Shown: positions 12,034 to 23,500, counted from the first letter of the stretch. The stretch is DNA of 64,000 bases from Plumapathes pennacea (GCA_964036295.1 OZ038463.1:24663069-24727068); one strand, 5' to 3'. Notes: generated by a model not told the origin, from the letters alone. Numbers and translations: made by a program.

Positions 12034-12751
12034 TTACTCTATAAGGCCAATCCAGGGTGAGGGGGTATCTACGATTATCGTATTTCTAGTATGATCGAAT
12101 CGGGAAATGCCACATGTTAACCTAGCTGCTGCATTCTGAACGCGTTGCAGCTTGTTGAGATGGATGGTCGGTAGACTGTAAAGGAGGCTATTGCAATAGT
12201 CTAATCCACCTGTTGTAAATGCATTGACTAGTATTCGGATGGTGCTTTGACTTGAAAAAATGCAGTGTTGCATGATTTGGTTATATGAGTGATAAGCGTC
12301 ATTTGCGAATCAAACCAGGAGCCCAAGTTTTTAACCTCGCTTGACGGGTTGATATGTGTGTCACCAATGCATAGGGTTCTGAGGTTAACTTTTGCTAGTT
12401 GTTGTCTAGTTCCAATGAGCATGAACTCGGTCATGCTCTCGTTGAAAATGAGTTTATCAGTAAGCATCCATTTCTTGACATTGTCGATTTAATTTTGCAT
12501 GGCCATGATTGCTGTGGATTGGTCTGCACCTGCATTGGGCTTGAAAAATATGTAAAGTTGACTATCATCTGCATTACTGTGTACATCTGTAGGTGGTCTT
12601 CCAGAACATTTAATAGTTTGCTTGCATACATGACAAACAAGAGAGGGCCAAGACTTAACCCCTGAGGCACGCCATATTGCACGTCAAACCACTTGGATGT
12701 TGCGCCATTCACAGATATGGACTGAAACAAACTGCCGCCTGGTTGGCTCAA
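12034..12751 (-). pseudogene. CR1/L2-like reverse transcriptase fragment
   Basis: Minus strand pieces of one RT in shifting frames: YGVPQGLSLGPLLFVMYASK (12751-12431), FMLIGTRQQLA, VKNLGSWFDSQM (12467-12228) and GGLDYCNSLLYSLP, KLQRVQNAAARL (12273-12034). The catalytic YADD region reads as MYTVMQM because of a frameshift. Only the palm-to-thumb part remains. It is an old, dead copy. Confidence 0.8.
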
Positions 12752-12806
12752 TTGGTTGAGTGCCGGTCTTTCGTGCGGGAGGTTTTGGGTTCGAACCCTG
12801 GCCGGA
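12737..12806 (+). repeat. tRNA-like segment, probable SINE head
   Basis: Box A-like TGGCTCAATTGGTTGAG (from 12744) and a perfect box B GGTTCGAACCC (12788-12798) are spaced as in a tRNA, with partly complementary ends (GCCTGG.. / ..CCGGA). The anticodon stem is imperfect, so it is unlikely to be a working tRNA. A pol III internal promoter of this kind is the usual head of a tRNA-derived SINE. The following 12807-13001 may be its body, with no clear tail. Confidence 0.55.
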
Positions 12807-13324
12807 CCGGTGATTGGTTCAGATTATCACGTGATATGCAATGACGCAATTGACTTCATTAAACAACTCGAGTGTGGCAATGAATTGCTCGGTACTTGTG
12901 TGTAAAAGTTAACTGCATTTAATCCAAACTCAACACCGTTTGGGTTTGTGCTGAACACGCACTGATAAACTGGATGTTAGGGAACGATTTTGGCTTGTTC
13001 TTTAGTTTACCGCGGAAGCTTTGAGAATAGCCGTAAACAGATGTTTGATGGATACCGCTGGGGGATTGCAAATATCTCTGTAGCCACTAAATATTTAGTC
13101 CCGATGAAACTTTATGTGGTGACACGAAATACTTCTGGGAAGAAACAAGCCAAAAACGGAAACCAAAGCTACGATGAGCTTTAGCTGCAAAACAATCGCG
13201 ATTTATGCTTCACTCTGTACATGACATTTGTTGCCTCTTAAAATTCTTCTGCTTATCGTACATTGCCTGTTGAAATGTTTCTTTCATTTGATCATGTAGC
13301 CTTTGTTTTGCAATGGTCATTGTA

Positions 13325-13469
13325 TACCAGAAATGAAAAATACACCGAAATAGTCCTGAGTATTAAGTTTGCAGTCACAAATGGACTGAACACACTGTGA
13401 ACACACTGTGAACAAAACCGCAATAATATTTTAAACATGATTCGTGTTGCATTCCTTGCTTTCCATTTT
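13325..13469. repeat. R repeat, left part (split by the Helitron)
   Basis: Left part of a dispersed repeat of about 270 bp (GAAATGAAAAATACACC ... TTCCTTGCTTTC). Its right part resumes at 21309 (TATATTTGTTACAAAGCACG). Intact copies are at about 22557-22822, 37165-37430 and 38438-38700, and a reverse copy at 63914-64000. In the intact copies the two parts join through TTTCAATTTTATATTTG or a close variant, so 13470-21308 is an insertion. Confidence 0.8.
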
Positions 13470-16400
13470 TGCTGCGCAGCGAGCGAAGCGAGCGGAGCAG
13501 CAGTTCATATTCTGGACAAAATCTCGATTTTGGACCAGAATGCACCGCAAATCATTCTGGTAGTCATAACTGGCAGACAAACATATCACATGAAAGTGAG
13601 AGAGCAGATTATATATCACATGAGGGATATTGAGACACTTTTACTCCCACACATGAACACATCATTAAAAGGTTACTTAGCTAAAACGAAGATGGCTGGT
13701 AATGGTGTTTGGGGAACTGATGTTGAAATTTTAACTGCTGCTTCTTTGTTATCTGCCGATATTTTTGTTTACACCAAATTTGGTGGTGCTTACAAGTGGC
13801 AAAGGTTTTCAAGAACCATGCTTGATGGCAAAAGACCTGAAAGTGATTGCTCAATATACTTGAACCACACAAATGGAAATCACTATGATGTAGTACTTGA
13901 CGTCTCTACAAATAAATCAACACAGCAAATTCCTCTGAGTTCCTTGTCAAATGACGTGTGCAGTTTTGGTGCAAAAAAGAAAACCATGAGGAAAAGACAG
14001 TTAGGAAACATGAATCATCAAGAGCAATATCCAGCTAACAACATATTTTCAGACAAAAGCACTAAGCAGCAGAATTCAAAAAGGGCAAATCAGACAGAAC
14101 AACGGACAAACTTTGAAAAAAAACCCAGACTGATAAATGATCAGATGTCCAGGGCAACCCTAATCTCAAAAGTGAGTGAACCACAATCTGCCACCAAGAA
14201 AGCTTCTGCACACTCAAATGCAGGAAGTAATGCTTTTTTCTCCTACTTTGGTGAAGGGTCACAGTCAAGAATGTGTTCAATCATGAATCTTCCATTGGTT
14301 GTGAAGCACAATTTCAAACCTTCCAAAAAACTTGGGGAACCATCAAAACTCTTGCATATATTAGGTGACGGAAATTGTTTGTTCAGAGCATTTTCATATG
14401 TCATGACTGGCAGACAAACATATCACATGAAAGTGAGAGAGCAGATTATAAATCACATGAGGGATATTGAGACACTTTTACTCCCACACATGAACACATC
14501 ATTAAAAGGTTACTTAGCTAAAACGAAGATGGCTGGTAATGGTGTTTGGGGAACTGATGTTGAAATTTTAACTGCTGCTTCTTTGTTATCTGCCGATATT
14601 TTTGTTTACACCAAATTTGGTGGTGCTTACAAGTGGCAAAGGTTTTCAAGAACCATGCTTGATGGCAAAAGACCTGAAAGTGATTGCTCAATATACTTGA
14701 ACCACACAAATGGAAATCACTATGATGTAGTACTTGACGTCTCTACAAATAAATCAACACAGCAAACTCCTCAGAGTTCCTTGTCAAGTGACATGTGCAG
14801 TTTTGGTGCAAAGAAGAAAACAATTGGAAAGAATTTGCAAAATGTGGAATGTCAAAAGAAGCGAAAACTTGATACTGCTTTTCCTGTATCACAAAAACGT
14901 TTGAATAAAACTGCTGTGTATACCACACATTCGCAGTGCACAGAGAAAGCTTTACAGAGGAGAAACCTCTCTGAAGTAAGGAATTTAAAGCAAAGCAGTT
15001 CTTGTTGTCAGGAAACTAAAGTACGACCAAAGCAAAATGCAACTTGCAAACAGGAAAATTTTCCAAGGAAAATTGATGCCCTTGACAAATTGGCATCAAG
15101 AAATGTGATTAATTTTCATAAATCCATAGATTATACCATTTACCAATGTAAAATCTGCTGTGAAGCTTGGCCACAAAAAACTAAAAAAAGAAAAAAGACA
15201 ATTTCAAACTATGTGTGTACCACCTGTCTAAGAGACAAGCACCACCCAAAGAAATTTTCTAAAGAAAATTTTATGATACCTTCTTCTGTTCCAGAAGAAT
15301 TACAAGGCCTAACTCAAATAGAGGAAATGTTGATAGCTAGAGCTTTACCATTAATGAGAGTTTATATAAAGCCTGGTGGACAAAGAGGTTATTCAGGGCA
15401 CTGTATCAATTTGCCTCAAAATGTGAATGAACTAGCTTATTCATTACCCCGGTATCCCAAAGATGTTCCTTTTGTCATTGTTAGCATGAGGGGAAAAGGC
15501 AACACTTGTAAAGAAGTCATTGTGAGGAGGCAAAAAGTTGAGAACGCATTGCAGTGGCTTAGCCTACATAATCCTCAATACAAAGACATTGAAATTAATC
15601 GAGATGCTTTGAACTCTCTGCCTGAGAATGGTACTCCAGCGGATGTTGTAACACTAGAAGCAAAGCCTGACAACGTTGATCAGGATTCCCCAACTGATAC
15701 AGAATTAGAAACTGATTCAGATGTGGTGTATAACAAGGATACTGAAACTAGCAGTTTTCTTTCCTCTGAACATAATGAGAAACAAGAAAGAGAGGCAATT
15801 CAAGATGAATTAGCTGGAAAAACTCTAAATTGGCCAACTGTTCAAAATGAACCACTCAATGAATATAAAACATCATATTTAGCTACATTGGCATTTCCGA
15901 CATTATTTCCTGATGGAAAAGGTGACCCAACTATTCCCAGTCTAAACAGAGATGTGCCTTTTGCCAGTAGAATTAAACATCTACTAAAATTTGGGGAATG
16001 GTTGCATGGCCATTGGGTTTATCGTTTTGCTAAGCATCCTCGCTTCTCCTATTGGGCACTCAACATGATTCAACGGAGACGCATTTTGCAGCAAAGTTCT
16101 ATCTTCATCAAACAAAATCCAGGTGACTCTCATCTCACAATTGACCAATTGCGTGAAATGGCATCGGCCAACAGTTCTGCACTTCTTATGACAAAGCTTT
16201 CAAGATATGTAGGCAACATTTTAGGTAGTAATGCCTACTGGTATAAACAAAGGGAAGAATTGAAATCAATTATAGCAGCTAAAGGTGTCCCAACCATCTT
16301 TTTTACTTTTTCTTCAGCAGACATGCATTGGCCAGAATTGCACTCCTTATTTTCAAAAAACCCAAATAATTACACAAATGAGGAAAGGAGACAAAATGTA

Positions 16401-19253
16401 ATACACAATCCACACATTGTTGATTGGTTTTTCAACCAACGTTTAGAAAGTTTTATTAAACATTGGTTATATGACACTCTTGGGGCTACATGGCACTGGT
16501 ACAGATACGAATTTCAAGCTAGAGGTAGCATTCATTGTCATGGGACAGCTAAATTGAAGAATGATCCTGGACTTTGTGAGCTTACAGAAGTAGCACTAAA
16601 AGGATTCTTGGCTGAACAAAAGTTTCAACAAATGTCATGCGAGGAAAACCATGTGATTTTGCAAGATATTGAAAGTGGCAAACGTGCAACTCAAACAATT
16701 TGTGATTATGTAGATTCACTACTCTCAACTTGCAATCCACAACTGCCTTGTGAAACTGACTGGGTAAAACCAAGTATCCATCCATGTAAACAGCCTTATC
16801 TAGAACTGTCAGATGATGAACATGACAATGACTATGTAAACCTTATAAACACTGTCCAGCGTCACACACGTTGCAGTACTAACTATTGTCTAAAGCACAA
16901 ACCGAATGAAACTGATCTCAAGTGTCGCTTCAATTTCCCATTCAATCTTTGTGATCAAACTAGATTGGAATTTGAAAAAATCAACACTAAAGACAAATCA
17001 GTTCAATACAGAGCTAAAATCATCACAAAAAGAAATGATGCTAGGTTAAACAACCATCAACGTGTTCAACTTCAGGGATGGAGAGCCAATTGTGACATTC
17101 AGATAATAATCGACCATCATGCTTGTGTGGAATATCTTGCAAAATATGCTGCCAAGGGTGAACCAAGATCACAACAACTAAAGGACATTTTCAATTCTGT
17201 TGTCAAGAGCTCACCTGTTGATAACAACTCCAATAAAACAATAAAGCAACTCATGATGAAATGTCTGGGAGACCGTGATTTTAGTGCTCAAGAAACCATG
17301 CATCATTTGCTTTCACTGAAATTACACAGTACCACTTTTCATGTCAAATCTTTCAGTTTAAATGGTTCTCGTCGACTGCAAACATCTGCCCATAACAGCA
17401 ATGGAACATGTACAAAAGATTCTTTTCTTGATGTATATGCAAAACGCAGTACCTTTAAAGATAGTTTCCCTGACATATTGAACACCAATTTTGCGCAATT
17501 TGCAACACTTTACAAATTAACTAAGGGCAAACTTGAAAAGTGTTCAGATAATATTGTCCCAAACATATTTCCAACATATTCCCCCAATCCTCGAGGACAA
17601 TATTATAGCCTGTACTGCAAATTTCAACTTTTAAGATATAAACCATGGAAAAATTCTCCAAATGATGCATGGGGTACCACAGAGCCCAATGAGCAAACCT
17701 ATGTGACTGAATGGCATAACTTTCTGAACACTTCATATGCCAAAAGGTATGTTCAAAACTGGTCTCAGAAACTTTCAAATGTATTGGAAAATATCCAGCT
17801 TCCAGATCTTGATGAACAAACTGACAATGAGGAGCAACATCAACAAGAAGAATGGATGATTTTATCTGATTTTTATAAGTCAGGTCAACAAACAAATACA
17901 GATCCTGATCCACATTCAAACTACAACTGGGGCTTGGATGCTATGAAATACACTGTTCAACAAATTGGTGAAATGCCCTCCTGGATCAATACATCAAAGG
18001 AAAACTTTGAAATACCATGTTCTCAACGAGAAGTAACAGACATAAGTTCTTTCAGTCAAATGCAAAGGCTTGCATTCAATATAATTTCAAAACATTCTGA
18101 AAACACATCCACAAACGAACCTCTACTTCTCATTGTAAATGGTGTTGCAGGAACTGGGAAAAGCTTTTTCATAAATGCTGCAAGAGCTCATCTTCAACAC
18201 AAATGTGTAATCACTGCAACAACTGGAAAAGCTGCCTACAACATAGATGGAGTAACGATTCATTCGCTGTTAAAACTGCCAATCACACAACTGTTGGAAA
18301 GAGACCTCACTGGTCAAGCCCTGCTAGATTTACAAAGTAAACTGTTGGGCATTCATTATATTTTCATTGATGAGTATTCAATGCTTGGACAAAAAGCACT
18401 TGGGTGGATTGACAGGCGATGTAGGCAATCATCTGGTGTAAAAGAAAGGTTGTTTGGAGGAAAATCAATTATACTGATTGGTGATCCGGCTCAATTACCA
18501 CCAGTTTGTGCAAAACCATTGTATCATGCAAAACCATCAAATCAGTTTAAAACAGCTACACGATTGTTTCATACCAATGAAGAAGTTGCTGCATTAAATT
18601 ATAAATCACTCTTGGACCTCAAACAGCCAATTGCAAAGTTTGATGCAAAGCACTCGAGTTCAAAAGCAGCCAAAATTAACCCTCAAGATATGTATGGATT
18701 AGAACCAACATTGCTCATCTCAAAGGGTGCTCAAGTTATGCTCACAATGAATTTGTGGCCATCTGTTGGTCTTTGTAATGGTGCAACTGGCAAAGTAGTT
18801 GACATAATTTATAAAACATCACATCAGCCTCCAGATCTGCCTATTGCTGTTATTGTCAAGTTTAATGATTATGTTGGTCCCTCAATATCCAAAGACATTC
18901 CTTCTTTAGTACCCATAACTCCTGTTACTGTTTCTATACACTCTGACAACTCAACACAAGAAAGACAGCAACTACCACTCAAACTTGCATGGGCCTTAAC
19001 TATCCATAAGAGCCAAGGACTAACTCTGCCTAAAGCATGGGTGGACATTGGAAAGTCAGAACAAACTTTGGGGATCACATATGTAGCCTTGAGTAGGGTG
19101 AAACAGTTGTCTTCACTAGTTGTAGAACCCATGACATTTGATAGACTTAAAAGCATAAAAAATTCCAAGAACCTGAAGTACAGGCAGGAAGAGGAGCTTA
19201 GGTTGAAAAAACTTTCAGAGCAAACCAAAAATGACTTCTTTGAACAACGATGA
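13437..19253 (+). CDS. Helitron Rep/helicase with OTU domain
   Basis: A 1938-aa open frame. The ATG at 13437 lies in flanking repeat, so the true start is uncertain. Order: partial OTU copy (aa about 45-183); complete OTU-type cysteine protease domain (GDGNCLFRA with C314, H428 in NGNHYDVV); Cys-rich finger ([18 protein letters not shown]); DUF6570-like region ([15 protein letters not shown]); Helitron-like N region; HUH nuclease IHCHG (H1033/H1035) with RYEFQARGS; tyrosines Y1233 and Y1237 in [11 protein letters not shown]; Pif1-like helicase with Walker A GVAGTGKS (about 1569), Walker B IDEYSM (about 1645), GDPAQLPPV, and TIHKSQG near the end. Between LYHAKPSNQ and [13 protein letters not shown] the family normally has about 70-75 more residues, including an NQR motif, so the helicase seems internally deleted. 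Confidence 0.9.
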   Translation: MIRVAFLAFHFCCAASEASGAAVHILDKISILDQNAPQIILVVITGRQTYHMKVREQIIYHMRDIETLLLPHMNTSLKGYLAKTKMAGNGVWGTDVEILTAASLLSADIFVYTKFGGAYKWQRFSRTMLDGKRPESDCSIYLNHTNGNHYDVVLDVSTNKSTQQIPLSSLSNDVCSFGAKKKTMRKRQLGNMNHQEQYPANNIFSDKSTKQQNSKRANQTEQRTNFEKKPRLINDQMSRATLISKVSEPQSATKKASAHSNAGSNAFFSYFGEGSQSRMCSIMNLPLVVKHNFKPSKKLGEPSKLLHILGDGNCLFRAFSYVMTGRQTYHMKVREQIINHMRDIETLLLPHMNTSLKGYLAKTKMAGNGVWGTDVEILTAASLLSADIFVYTKFGGAYKWQRFSRTMLDGKRPESDCSIYLNHTNGNHYDVVLDVSTNKSTQQTPQSSLSSDMCSFGAKKKTIGKNLQNVECQKKRKLDTAFPVSQKRLNKTAVYTTHSQCTEKALQRRNLSEVRNLKQSSSCCQETKVRPKQNATCKQENFPRKIDALDKLASRNVINFHKSIDYTIYQCKICCEAWPQKTKKRKKTISNYVCTTCLRDKHHPKKFSKENFMIPSSVPEELQGLTQIEEMLIARALPLMRVYIKPGGQRGYSGHCINLPQNVNELAYSLPRYPKDVPFVIVSMRGKGNTCKEVIVRRQKVENALQWLSLHNPQYKDIEINRDALNSLPENGTPADVVTLEAKPDNVDQDSPTDTELETDSDVVYNKDTETSSFLSSEHNEKQEREAIQDELAGKTLNWPTVQNEPLNEYKTSYLATLAFPTLFPDGKGDPTIPSLNRDVPFASRIKHLLKFGEWLHGHWVYRFAKHPRFSYWALNMIQRRRILQQSSIFIKQNPGDSHLTIDQLREMASANSSALLMTKLSRYVGNILGSNAYWYKQREELKSIIAAKGVPTIFFTFSSADMHWPELHSLFSKNPNNYTNEERRQNVIHNPHIVDWFFNQRLESFIKHWLYDTLGATWHWYRYEFQARGSIHCHGTAKLKNDPGLCELTEVALKGFLAEQKFQQMSCEENHVILQDIESGKRATQTICDYVDSLLSTCNPQLPCETDWVKPSIHPCKQPYLELSDDEHDNDYVNLINTVQRHTRCSTNYCLKHKPNETDLKCRFNFPFNLCDQTRLEFEKINTKDKSVQYRAKIITKRNDARLNNHQRVQLQGWRANCDIQIIIDHHACVEYLAKYAAKGEPRSQQLKDIFNSVVKSSPVDNNSNKTIKQLMMKCLGDRDFSAQETMHHLLSLKLHSTTFHVKSFSLNGSRRLQTSAHNSNGTCTKDSFLDVYAKRSTFKDSFPDILNTNFAQFATLYKLTKGKLEKCSDNIVPNIFPTYSPNPRGQYYSLYCKFQLLRYKPWKNSPNDAWGTTEPNEQTYVTEWHNFLNTSYAKRYVQNWSQKLSNVLENIQLPDLDEQTDNEEQHQQEEWMILSDFYKSGQQTNTDPDPHSNYNWGLDAMKYTVQQIGEMPSWINTSKENFEIPCSQREVTDISSFSQMQRLAFNIISKHSENTSTNEPLLLIVNGVAGTGKSFFINAARAHLQHKCVITATTGKAAYNIDGVTIHSLLKLPITQLLERDLTGQALLDLQSKLLGIHYIFIDEYSMLGQKALGWIDRRCRQSSGVKERLFGGKSIILIGDPAQLPPVCAKPLYHAKPSNQFKTATRLFHTNEEVAALNYKSLLDLKQPIAKFDAKHSSSKAAKINPQDMYGLEPTLLISKGAQVMLTMNLWPSVGLCNGATGKVVDIIYKTSHQPPDLPIAVIVKFNDYVGPSISKDIPSLVPITPVTVSIHSDNSTQERQQLPLKLAWALTIHKSQGLTLPKAWVDIGKSEQTLGITYVALSRVKQLSSLVVEPMTFDRLKSIKNSKNLKYRQEEELRLKKLSEQTKNDFFEQR
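13563..13985 (+). repeat. In-frame tandem partial duplication of the OTU region, copy A
   Basis: About 420 bp almost identical to 14400-14822, offset 837 bp (279 codons). It starts right after the position of the catalytic DGNC segment, so copy A lacks the cysteine and cannot be an active OTU domain by itself. The reading frame is kept across the unit. The few substitutions suggest a recent event. Confidence 0.85.
14400..14822 (+). repeat. In-frame tandem partial duplication of the OTU region, copy B
   Basis: Partner of 13563-13985. This copy is preceded by the DGNCLFRA segment and forms the complete OTU domain. Copy A probably arose from it by unequal exchange or template slippage at the left side of the Helitron gene. 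Confidence 0.85.
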
Positions 19254-19370
19254 TCACATCAATTATAAAAGCTGGTGTTTTATTATTATTATTATCATTA
19301 TTATTATTTTACAGTTATTTATAATATTGCTGGTTTTTTATTTTCCCGCCAGACAACAATACTACACAGT

Positions 19371-20756
19371 ATGGATCATACCAGTGGTGAGTTGCTCCAA
19401 AACTTTGTAATCCAGATGCAAGTAGATACATTTATTAGGTCTAACACTTGAAGAACAGACAGATGCCAAATACATTATCATTGCTCATCTAAATTTAGTA
19501 GATCTCATGATGCATTTAAATTGCCTCTGATGTCAGAAATTGTCCAAAATGACTTGCATCTTCATAGGTTCACTGCCAGATAATCAGCTGTCAATTCATA
19601 CTGAAATGCGGTACAATAAACCTTGCTCCTAAAAATGGTAATATGGAAAATCCCTTGCTTGTAACTGATTAGTGAACCATCAACTTGCTTTCTTCTTTCA
19701 GAAGATGGGATAGTGGGCTATCTACACCAGCTGTCACCCATAAAGACAAGCCAAAGTAAAAACCAATACTTTGACATGAAGCTTCAGACAAGCACAAACG
19801 TCTATCGCACAGTGTGCTTCTCGCCAGAGAAACACTCGCTACTCAAGCAAAAGCTTGAGTCCACCTCCCCCGTCAAACTGGAAAGGTACCAAATTAAAAG
19901 GAATGCCAAGACTGGAGATGAAGAGCTGATTTTGAATAAAAGAACCAGGATTGAAGAACCGAATGAAAGTGAAACTGACTTCGATTACCGGCAAATACAG
20001 ACTGACCTGGTGGAAGCAAAAGACAGCTCGGCAGAAGAAATCCTACACGGGGATGTGAACATAATGGTGAACATTGCTGGGCGTATAACTTTTGATGGTG
20101 CTGCAGAGACCCTCAATGTTAAAGGGAAGACTTTGAACAAGCAAGAAGCAATTTTCACTGACAACACTTCATCAGTACGTGTTGTGTTGTGGGAAAATGA
20201 CATGAAAAGGGTGGAGTCGAAGCAGTGCTACCACATCCGGAATGTTGCTGTGAAAAGTTATGGTGGAGCCAACTATTTGACTTTTACCAAACACACTATG
20301 CTGGAAAAAGCAAACCTGGACATTACCCGACAGGATGCAGAAACCACCAAAGCAAACCATCACCAAGTGACATTTCCACCAGATGGCATCAATTATGTTC
20401 AGCACTACTTCAGTTGCAACAAGTGTCATTCCAAGCTGACAAACGATGAAAGGAAAATTTTGAAATGCCCTGAGTGTGGCCTAACACAACTCAAGGCAAA
20501 GTGCAACAGAAAAGTCATTGCCAGTGTACTGTCCATAAATGACAAAAAAGAAACCATGTCACTCAATATCTTTGATGATATCATTGCACAGCTGTACACA
20601 GCATGCCAGGAACAGGGTGCTGAGATTCACAAAAAATTCATGGAACTCACTGATGATGATGTAATTGAAATGTTGCTCACAGTTGAAGCAACAGTTCTTT
20701 TTAATGAGAAGAAAAATGCCATCAAAGTTATCACTCCAAAAAGGAAGCAGCACTAA
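19371..20756 (+). CDS. Helitron-associated RPA-like ssDNA-binding protein
   Basis: Two exons. Exon 1 is 19371-19386 (MDHTS plus one base) with donor GTGAGT. Exon 2 is 19702-20756, after acceptor TTCTTTCAG, and resumes in phase as EDGIVGYLHQLSPIK. The product of about 356 aa looks like the large subunit of replication protein A: an OB-fold (NIAGRITFDGAAETLNVKG, then SVRVVLWENDMKRV), then a zinc-ribbon OB-fold (CNKCHSKL ... CPECG) and a basic C-terminus. RPA-like genes accompany animal and plant Helitrons and are thought to coat single-stranded DNA during transposition. It follows the Rep/helicase gene on the same strand, separated by about 120 bp. No frameshift is seen. Confidence 0.85.
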
Positions 20757-21308
20757 GAATGTACCAGTAACACAAACATCTATAAGTACCATTCAAATAC
20801 AGTATTAAAGTTTCCACCAGTGAGCCAGTTTGTATGTGAACCATCAAACTTGGCATTAGATTGTTCCTGTTGGCATTGGATCATTCCTGTTTGCATTGGA
20901 TTGTCTTAAGTTAGGTTGTTCTGTTTATACTTGTCGAATTGCAACATCTTAACTAAACACAAAAATAATAGTCATTAATTTTTCAGTTAGTTCCTGTTGG
21001 TTTCTATCGATAATAATTTATTATAGTTTGAAATAAACATTGCTGACAATAGTCAGCCATTCCAAGCTAGCTATAATCAAAGTTACACAACAATTGTACT
21101 TTATCTACAATCAGAAATTTAGAAAAATGTTAGACCCTTTGATAATTAAAAACATATTTCACTTGTGTTCCTTTTGTGCAATATATGCCGCGATTTTTTG
21201 GTCAATTAGCCAGATATGTTATCCATATTTTCTCTGGATGAGGTCGCTCACTCCAACTCAAGATTACAGCAAAATCTGCGCAGCAATCACTATCCTTGGA
21301 TATCCTAG
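20757..21308 (+). other. Helitron 3' non-coding end
   Basis: No gene. There is a short imperfect minisatellite of three roughly 24-bp units around GCATTGGATTGTTCCTGTT (about 20851-20910). The end hairpin and CTAG are at 21292-21308. An AATAAA-like signal near 21032 (AAATAAAC) could serve the upstream genes. Confidence 0.5.
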
Positions 21309-21430
21309 TATATTTGTTACAAAGCACGAATACTCGAAAGCCTGATAGAAGAAACGCATTCAGTTAACACAAGAAAACACACAAGTATTGAAGCGAAGGC
21401 TGGATTGATTGTGGCCTCTGATTAGAAATA
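21309..21430. repeat. R repeat, right part
   Basis: Continuation of the repeat left at 13469. It aligns with 37312-37430 and, more distantly, 22690-22822. Confidence 0.75.
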
Positions 21431-21737
21431 AGAGTCAAATTCGATTGTGCATAAGAAGAGATGTCAGAATTTCGCCCCAAAATTTTTATCGGTTCCAGCG
21501 AGTGCAGCAAGCTGACGTTCGGAGAGAGATAAGATGACGCGCAACTAAACATACTTAGCCAGTTTTTAAGTTCAATCGTTGCTGAAGACCGCCGTTTGGC
21601 GAACGACCAAAATCCCCATACATTTCTTTATAATTGCCAAAGGTCATGTTTTTTCAAAATAACAAAGGTATCACATATCACTGTGTGACAGACAGACAGA
21701 ACCTCGGAGCCTGGGCTGCCGTGTGCATTTTTTTTAA

Positions 21738-21816
<79 letters not shown>

Positions 21817-21817
21817 T
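21738..21817. repeat. ATT microsatellite
   Basis: About 26 uninterrupted ATT triplets. The same locus in duplication copy 2 (37741-37783) has about 14, a length difference expected for a fast-mutating tract. Long Ile or Asn 'ORFs' here are translations of the repeat. Confidence 0.95.
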
Positions 21818-22144
21818 ACTAACATACATACATATTTACATACTTACAGATTTACTACATACCTACATAGCTACTATACATTTTTTATATTTAAGTTTGT
21901 TCTTTAAAGTACAGCTAACGTTATTACAATGTTTCTAACAAGCTTCTAAGAAGCGAAAAGGCTCTCATAACATTCTATGTATAATAATACTTGCAAAACA
22001 AGGACTTCACACAAAACATTTCACATTGGTTGAAACTACAGTGACAGACATTGACGCTCAACTCAGAGGATAAATTCCTCTTGACAGAGGTACGTAGTAT
22101 TACAAACTAAATCTAGTGTGCAGGTAGAAAAGCTGTGGAACAGT

Positions 22145-22520
22145 CTAAAAGTCGCAATTTGAAAGCGTGGTCCATTTATTTTTGTAAGTTTTGTAGGCAT
22201 TATTTCTGACGGCGATTTCTTTTTCTGATTGAATCTTGTTTTGAAGTAGTGCAAGGAAAACGTTTATGTTCAATAGTTCACACTTGATTCGCGCAAGGTG
22301 TATGTAATATTTCGCTATCAGGAGGAAGTGGTTAAACGTGTAATAGTGTGGATATTCTGGCTTGTAGCCGTAAAGTATTTCATTTCGGTTTGGGTTCATC
22401 TTCTCCGATCACTTTTTGTTCCACCATTGGATAACTAGTTTCCATAACGCACTGACTTTGCAGCAGTCGTAGAAAATATGTGAAATTGTTTCATTCAGGC
22501 TCTCACAGCGCTCACAATTG
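22145..22520 (-). pseudogene. L1/Tx1-like RT C-terminal fragment (zf-RVT type)
   Basis: Minus-strand reading gives NCERCESLNETISHIFYDC, ALWKLVIQWWNKK, then MNPNRNEILYGYK, HYYTFNHFLLIAKYYIHLAR and SEKEIAVRNNAYKTYKNKW. This Cys/His pattern and the helical tail are the RT-associated zinc-finger C-terminus of L1/Tx1-like ORF2 proteins. Stops interrupt it. It ends at about 22145. Duplicate at 38026-38406. Confidence 0.75.
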
Positions 22521-22556
22521 TGTGAGCGTCTGCCCTGCGTGTCTGCGCTGTGTGTA

Positions 22557-22822
22557 TACTAGAAATGAAAAATACACCAAAATAGTCCTGAGCATTGAGT
22601 TTGCAGTCACAAATGGACCGAACACGCTGTGAAGAAAACCGCAATATTTGTAAACAAGTCTTGTGTTGGGCTTTTGTTACATTCCTCGCTTTCAATTTTA
22701 CATTTGGTACAAAGCACAAATACTCGAAAGCCTTACAAAAGTGAAACGCATTCAGTTAAAAAACAAGACAGACTAGTATTGAAGTGAAGGCTGGACTAAT
22801 TGTGGCCTCTGATTAGAATTAA
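22557..22822. repeat. R repeat, diverged copy inside the duplicated segment
   Basis: Shares GAAATGAAAAATACACC, CAGTCACAAATGGAC, GCTTTCAATTTTACATTTGG and GGCCTCTGATTAGAA blocks, in order, with the R repeats at 13325 and 37165. More diverged than those two are from each other, so it is an older copy. Confidence 0.7.
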
Positions 22823-22993
22823 GTGTTCGAAGCCAAACTGTCAAAATTGATTCATAAAAAGACAAGTCACGCATTACTCAGATTTACTTGGTGGGTAACC
22901 ATTTTGCTTCTAAGCTCAAAATGCAGAGTCGCTCAACCTTTAAGAACCAAGTGTATGAGTGTTGTAATGATAAATTTATAGTTTAATCAGGTT

Positions 22994-23500
22994 TCATTTA
23001 AGCAAGGTGTCAAAAGCCAAGTTCTCTATACTGTGTGATATATTTCTGGTGAGAAACTGGAAGTCTCCCGGAAGTTCCGCTCTTGTCCTTGCTTTCCATT
23101 TCAGTTTACTCTGCTCTCGACCCAACTGACGCCGCGAGCTCACTGGCAACGCCAGTCTAGTTTCCTTAATATTACACCAGATAATGAGTTCCGTCCAGAA
23201 CTTTTTTGTGATAGAAAGACACGAACAGATGTGTAAGGGATTCGTCCTCCACATTACAAAAAGAAGACAAAGGAAGGAAAGAATTCGTGGGCAAGTATCT
23301 ATTCAAGATTTTGTACTGAAACAACTATGATTCGAACCGTGTGAGAAAATCATCTTACCTTTCCATTGAGTCCTCCATAAATCTTCTACTTCTGTTGTGC
23401 TATTTGTTTCTTGCAGAAATATGATGTCGACCTTTTGTTTGATTAACCATATGAAGAGAGCTTTTCTTTTTTCTGGAAAACTTTAAAATCTACATTATCT
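22994..23500 (-). pseudogene. Internally deleted L1-like ORF2 (endonuclease start joined to C-terminus)
   Basis: The minus strand first gives an endonuclease beginning (VDIIFLQETNSTTEVEDLW, KMIFSHGSNHS at about 23450-23330). It then runs directly into a C-terminal zinc-finger region (YKILNRYLPTNSFLPL, NVEDESLTHLFVS..., FWTELIIWC at 23320-22994). The whole RT domain is missing, so an internal deletion joined the two ends. It belongs to the same minus-strand element as the ORF1 at 23922-24577. Duplicate at 38876-39385. Confidence 0.7.

Larger units (their letters stand above)
13470..21308 (+). mobile_element. Helitron, about 7.8 kb, autonomous-type
   Basis: The insertion limits come from the empty copy at 37281-37320. 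The right end is CTAG (21305-21308), fitting the Helitron CTRR terminus, with a small hairpin TATCC-TT-GGATA just inside it. The left end does not show the expected TC and starts with a GAGCGAAGCGAGC-like stretch, so the 5' end may be rearranged. It carries a Rep/helicase gene and a spliced RPA-like gene on the plus strand. Helitrons move by rolling-circle replication using the HUH nuclease and Pif1-like helicase. Confidence 0.8.

Noticed and set aside
12737-12806. Functional tRNA gene
   Set aside because: The anticodon stem is mismatched and no clear acceptor pairing or terminator follows; a SINE head fits better.
13437-13562. ATG at 13437 as the true start of the Helitron protein
   Set aside because: The first codons lie in the flanking R repeat and in a GAGCGAAGCGAGC-like junction, and the following OTU segment is a partial duplicate. 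The native start is probably downstream or lost.
21628-21825. Poly-Asn / poly-Ile open frames
   Set aside because: Produced by the ATT microsatellite; no protein support.
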